Assembly: GCA_903929135.1 (NCBI GenBank)
Contig: CAIYTH010000054.1
Location: 1-36,895 of the forward strand
Source: an uncultured Chlorobiales bacterium
GTDB taxonomy: Bacteria; Bacteroidota; Chlorobiia; Chlorobiales; Chlorobiaceae
Direction of reading: 5' to 3'
Length of the DNA stretch: 36,895 nt
Positions 34,100 to 36,895 of this stretch are shown here, piece by piece (within the stretch, counting starts at the first letter, position 1; every line of letters starts with the position of its first letter). Below the pieces are notes generated by a model. The model saw nothing but the letters and a program-made list of their open reading frames with translations, did not search any database and was not told the DNA's origin. A program made the translations under genes and the position numbers.

Positions 34100-34780
34100 A
34101 TGGGATCGAAAAAGCAATCATCAAAAAATGACCAACAGGAATTCAGCTGTGCAGAATGCATCCAGTCAAGCTGTTACCGCCAGGATCGCCATTTCCCTGA
34201 TTTCTGCCTTTCTGAAACCGTCGCTCCTGCCGAACTCGATGGCATCACGCAGCAGTACAGGGGAGAGAGCCCCGATGCCAGGATAGCCAGGGCATCGGCC
34301 GAGGTTGAGGGGACCTATTACGGGAAACTCACACGTGTTGAAGAGATCATCGCATTTGCCAACCGCATTGATGCAAGAAAAATCGGACTTGCCACCTGTA
34401 TCGGCCTTTCGGAAGAGTCGCGTACCTTCATGAAGATTCTGAAGATCAATGGACTGGAACCCTACTCGGTGATCTGCAAGGTCGGCTCTGTCGATAAAAC
34501 AGAAATCGGAATTCCCGACGATCTTAAAATCCTGAAAGGGAGCCACGAGTCCATGTGTAACCCGATACTGCAGGCGAAACTGCTCAACGGGCAGAAAACC
34601 GACCTGAACGTCATCATCGGTCTCTGTGTAGGTCATGACTCCCTGTTCATCAAATATTCCGATGCTCCGGTCACGACGCTGATCACCAAGGATCGCATGC
34701 TTGGCCATAACCCGGCTGCAGCGCTCTATACCAGCGGTTTTTACTATAAAAGGCTTTTTGAGAAGGGGCGGAACCTCTGA
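34100..34780 (+). CDS. DUF1847 cysteine-rich protein
   Basis: A 226-residue protein of the DUF1847 family. The N-terminal cluster CAECIQSSCY with a further Cys in FPDFC (Cys17, 20, 25, 36) suggests a metal or iron-sulfur site. The rest is the family core: EEIIAFANRIDARKIGLATC, GLEPYSVICKVGSVDKT, CNPILQAKLLN, LNVIIGLCVGHDSLFIKY and LITKDRMLGHNPAAALY. Family members are common in anaerobes; no function is established as far as I know. The protein has no signal peptide, so it is cytoplasmic. Confidence 0.88.
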   Translation: MGSKKQSSKNDQQEFSCAECIQSSCYRQDRHFPDFCLSETVAPAELDGITQQYRGESPDARIARASAEVEGTYYGKLTRVEEIIAFANRIDARKIGLATCIGLSEESRTFMKILKINGLEPYSVICKVGSVDKTEIGIPDDLKILKGSHESMCNPILQAKLLNGQKTDLNVIIGLCVGHDSLFIKYSDAPVTTLITKDRMLGHNPAAALYTSGFYYKRLFEKGRNL

Positions 34781-34861
34781 GCCGTCATGGCTGAAACTGC
34801 TTCCTGACAGAGCCTCATCCGGTTGTCGGCCTGGCATTCCGTTACCTCAAACGAAGAGAAC

Positions 34862-35668
34862 ATGAGAAAGTCTGCTTCTTTTGCCTTGCTGTTCATGGTT
34901 GTCTGCAGTTTCCTGCTGGCCGGTTGTGACAAAAAAAGAGTCCGAATCGCATCTGTCGACGATCTGAAAGAGAAGCGAATCGGCGTTCTTCAGGGTTCTG
35001 TGCATGATGTTTATGCAACGAAAGCCTTTCCCAAAGCAACCATTCTGCAATTCAAAAGCCCCTCCGACATGATTCTTGCAGTCAAGACAGGCAAAATTGA
35101 CGCCGGGATCTACACTTCGGACGAGTTGATCGAAATGATACGGCAGCAACCCGACATCGGCCTTGTCGGGCCCGCGCTTTTTTCTTCAGAGCTCGGGCTG
35201 GGGTTCCGCCGTGGCGATGACACCCTGCGGCTCTCTTTCAACAGGTTCCTGAGGCAGATTCGTCACAACGGCATCTATGATGACATGGTTGACAGATGGA
35301 TGAAAAAAGGGGAGACAACGATGCCCGGCATACCCGGCGCCGCATCGGGCGAGCCGCTCGTCATCGGTCTGGTCAGTGATAACGGCCTGCCGTTCACAGC
35401 GGTCAAGGATAATCGGCTGGTCGGTTTCAATATTGAGCTTCTCGAGCGCTTTGCAGCATTTTCGGGCAGGAGGCCTGCCTATGCCGATATCGATTTCGGA
35501 AGCCTGATTGCCGCATTGGCAGGTAAGAAGATCAATATGATCGGGGCGGTCATGTGGATCACCGGGGAACGTAAAAAGCAGATTGAATTTTCCGATCCCT
35601 ATTATGTTCAGGGGGCCTATTTTTTTGCCCTGAGGAGGAATATCGTGGAGCCGAGCCCCTTGAACTGA
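34862..35668 (+). CDS. Solute-binding lipoprotein with permuted PBP domain
   Basis: A 268-residue exported lipoprotein: signal helix ALLFMVVCSFLLAG followed by Cys, then a bacterial extracellular solute-binding (family 3) domain in swapped order. Residues about 35-150 read like the second half of the fold: LKEKRIGVLQGSVHDVYAT, ILAVKTGKIDAGIY, and NGIYDDMVDRWM. Residues about 165-260 read like the first half: PFTAVKDNRLVGFNIELLER, DFGSLIAALAGKKINMIG and ITGERKKQIEFSDPYY. Such permuted forms are known in some proteins fused to or paired with amino-acid ABC permeases; no permease is adjacent here. It probably binds a small polar ligand. ATG at 34862 is preceded by GAAGAG. Confidence 0.85.
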   Translation: MRKSASFALLFMVVCSFLLAGCDKKRVRIASVDDLKEKRIGVLQGSVHDVYATKAFPKATILQFKSPSDMILAVKTGKIDAGIYTSDELIEMIRQQPDIGLVGPALFSSELGLGFRRGDDTLRLSFNRFLRQIRHNGIYDDMVDRWMKKGETTMPGIPGAASGEPLVIGLVSDNGLPFTAVKDNRLVGFNIELLERFAAFSGRRPAYADIDFGSLIAALAGKKINMIGAVMWITGERKKQIEFSDPYYVQGAYFFALRRNIVEPSPLN

Positions 35669-35741
35669 ATCATCCGGACCGGGAAGGTAGCTGCTGATTT
35701 CCGGTCGGATCAAAATTCAGGATGGTCTCCTTCACAGCTCA

Positions 35742-35978
35742 TCAAGGCCAGATCTCAACCACGTCGCACTTTTCTCTTTTCAACGTATTTGCATTCGCCG
35801 GCTCATGACTGTTATGAAGCCTGCGCAATACCAGGAATCGTTCGGCAGTTTCCCTGTCCCTGAACGAGTAACGGAGTCCAACGGCCGGGTCTCCCTCGAC
35901 ACTGATGGAGATTATACCGGCCTGCCAGTGGTATTCAGCCGATGCCCTGCGAGCCAGGGCATGAAAATCGTGTTCCAT
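35742..35978 (-). CDS. Small hypothetical protein
   Basis: A 78-residue open frame (MEHDFHALARRASAEYHW to KCDVVEIWP). Codon third positions favour G and C like neighbouring genes. It lies 39 bases downstream of the secreted protein on the same strand and could be in its operon. No known domain, membrane helix or signal peptide is visible; the pattern EYHWQAGIISISVEGDPAVG looks like a beta-alpha fold. Real gene status is moderately likely. Confidence 0.45.
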   Translation of the reverse strand: MEHDFHALARRASAEYHWQAGIISISVEGDPAVGLRYSFRDRETAERFLVLRRLHNSHEPANANTLKREKCDVVEIWP

Positions 35979-36017
35979 ATCATTCGTTGTATTTTATAGC
36001 GTTTTCATCTCTGATCA

Positions 36018-36617
36018 TTACATCTTGACGACCATGATGGTGATGGAGCCGGAGTTGTTGGCGAAATTTCGGCTTATCAGCACGTCTCCCGTTGTGGCGT
36101 CTTCCTTCCGGATTCCGTTCAGGCTTGCCGTAACGGAGTTGCCTGAAGCCGATTCAGGAGTGCCGTCCGACGCGGCCTGACGATTCGATACGCCGGATGT
36201 GGATGATATCGATAGCGTGCCCGGCCCGATAACGCTGACCGTGGCATTGCCGTTGGTTGGAAATCCTCGTACCGCCCATACCTGCTTCATGGTAAGTGTG
36301 ACATCCGATGCGTTGAACGCGGTCGATCTCGCATTGTTGATGTTGCCTGCGTGAGGATCGGTGTTTCGACCGTGCGAGGGCTTCACCTCTTTGTTCTTCG
36401 ACAGCAAAACCATCGAGCCGTTCTGGTTTTCGACTAACGCGCACTGTGTGAGATTGATGCTCGTGAAGTAATCCAGTATGATGACGTCGGGAATGATCAC
36501 GGTCAACGCAGCGTTTCCGCTCACTATCCGGGTTTCTGCCCCGGCTGATGCAGGTGCGGCTGCTGCCAGAATCGACGCTCCGAGAACAAGCGACCGAAGG
36601 GAGTTTGGCTTGAACAT
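36018..36617 (-). CDS. Secreted protein of unknown function
   Basis: A 199-residue protein with a clear signal peptide (SLRSLVLGASILAAAAPASA, cleavage near AGA). The mature part starts with beta-type sequence (NAALTVIIPDVIILDYFTSINL) and is rich in Ser, Thr, Asn and Gly, typical of surface or extracellular beta proteins. Two Cys are absent apart from one in LTQCALVE. It ends with NNSGSITIMVVKM. I do not recognise a family. It is probably exported to the periplasm or cell surface. The 78-residue gene may be co-transcribed. Confidence 0.7.
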   Translation of the reverse strand: MFKPNSLRSLVLGASILAAAAPASAGAETRIVSGNAALTVIIPDVIILDYFTSINLTQCALVENQNGSMVLLSKNKEVKPSHGRNTDPHAGNINNARSTAFNASDVTLTMKQVWAVRGFPTNGNATVSVIGPGTLSISSTSGVSNRQAASDGTPESASGNSVTASLNGIRKEDATTGDVLISRNFANNSGSITIMVVKM

Positions 36618-36895
36618 GATGATGAGTTTCAGTCAATGACACTTATCCGAACTTCAAACTGATGCGGCACCCTGATCCTTTATGAGGCCCGTGCTTTTTA
36701 CAGTGTTTCGTGACTATTCCTGCAATTGATGTGCCAGAAAGTGATTTTTCGTTTGTCTTTTATATATATGATTTGATAAGGCGTGTTAAACCAATCATTT
36801 GAGAGTTTTATTGACGGGAGTGGGATCTCTATCTCATGCGTTTGCCGGCTTGACGGTATCGTGTTTTCTCACTTCGATTTAGGACAACTGTTTCA
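36618..36895. promoter_or_regulatory. Upstream region of the secreted-protein gene
   Basis: The right end of the window, without a gene. An AT-rich block at 36757-36778 (TTTTATATATATGATTTGAT) resembles those before the kinase and carboxyltransferase genes and is the best promoter candidate for the minus-strand secreted protein. Confidence 0.3.

Overview
The window is about 37 kb of GC-rich bacterial DNA with short AT-rich blocks between genes. Gene content fits an anaerobic Gram-negative bacterium, most likely a green sulfur bacterium (Chlorobium group). The clues are outer-membrane export, a class II fumarase, a transcarboxylase-like cluster, full arsenic detoxification, sulfur-type rhodanese and large hybrid sensor kinases. 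That assignment is inference; no rRNA or other decisive marker gene is present.

Layout. 1-7413 (minus strand) is a tandem array of three paralogous membrane hybrid histidine kinases, plus the N-terminal stub of a fourth. Their sensor domains align with CqsS, the Vibrio receptor for the alpha-hydroxyketone autoinducer CAI-1. The two complete copies carry kinase, two receivers and an Hpt domain in one chain. The leftmost copy runs off the window and its receiver is broken at the phosphoacceptor. 8289-9494 encodes a DUF3570 outer-membrane-type protein. 10294-12657 holds an OmpR-type regulator, a secreted Cache-domain protein and a cytosine deaminase closely resembling the yeast enzyme.

16947-12664 (minus) is a four-gene exporter: MacB/DevC-type permease, ATPase, HlyD adaptor and TolC-like outer-membrane lipoprotein. 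20870-17123 (minus) encodes a 5S-like carboxyltransferase, a 12S-like carboxyltransferase, a 65-residue protein and a biotin carrier. This is the subunit set of methylmalonyl-CoA:pyruvate transcarboxylase, without the membrane sodium-pump subunit. An MFS exporter (21293-22510) and a rhodanese (22920-22546) follow. A CsoR/CstR-like operator candidate lies upstream of the rhodanese.

23241-27475 is a complete arsenic operon, arsR-arsC-arsD-arsA-acr3: arsenate is reduced, arsenite is chaperoned by ArsD to the ArsA ATPase, and is exported by Acr3. 28112-36617 is a run of mostly single genes: CheY-like receiver, an orphan contractile tail-sheath protein of the extracellular injection-system type, fumC, an old-yellow-enzyme reductase, an SDR oxidoreductase, a DUF1847 cysteine-rich protein, a circularly permuted solute-binding lipoprotein, and a secreted protein followed by a small protein.

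The most notable content is the array of CqsS-like receptors. The signal-sensing halves differ at positions known to contact the ligand in CqsS, while the kinase halves are nearly identical in places. This suggests an expanding and recombining quorum-sensing receptor family in a non-Vibrio phototroph-like genome. Secondary highlights are the transcarboxylase cluster, whose first gene lacks a visible start codon, and the lone sheath gene.
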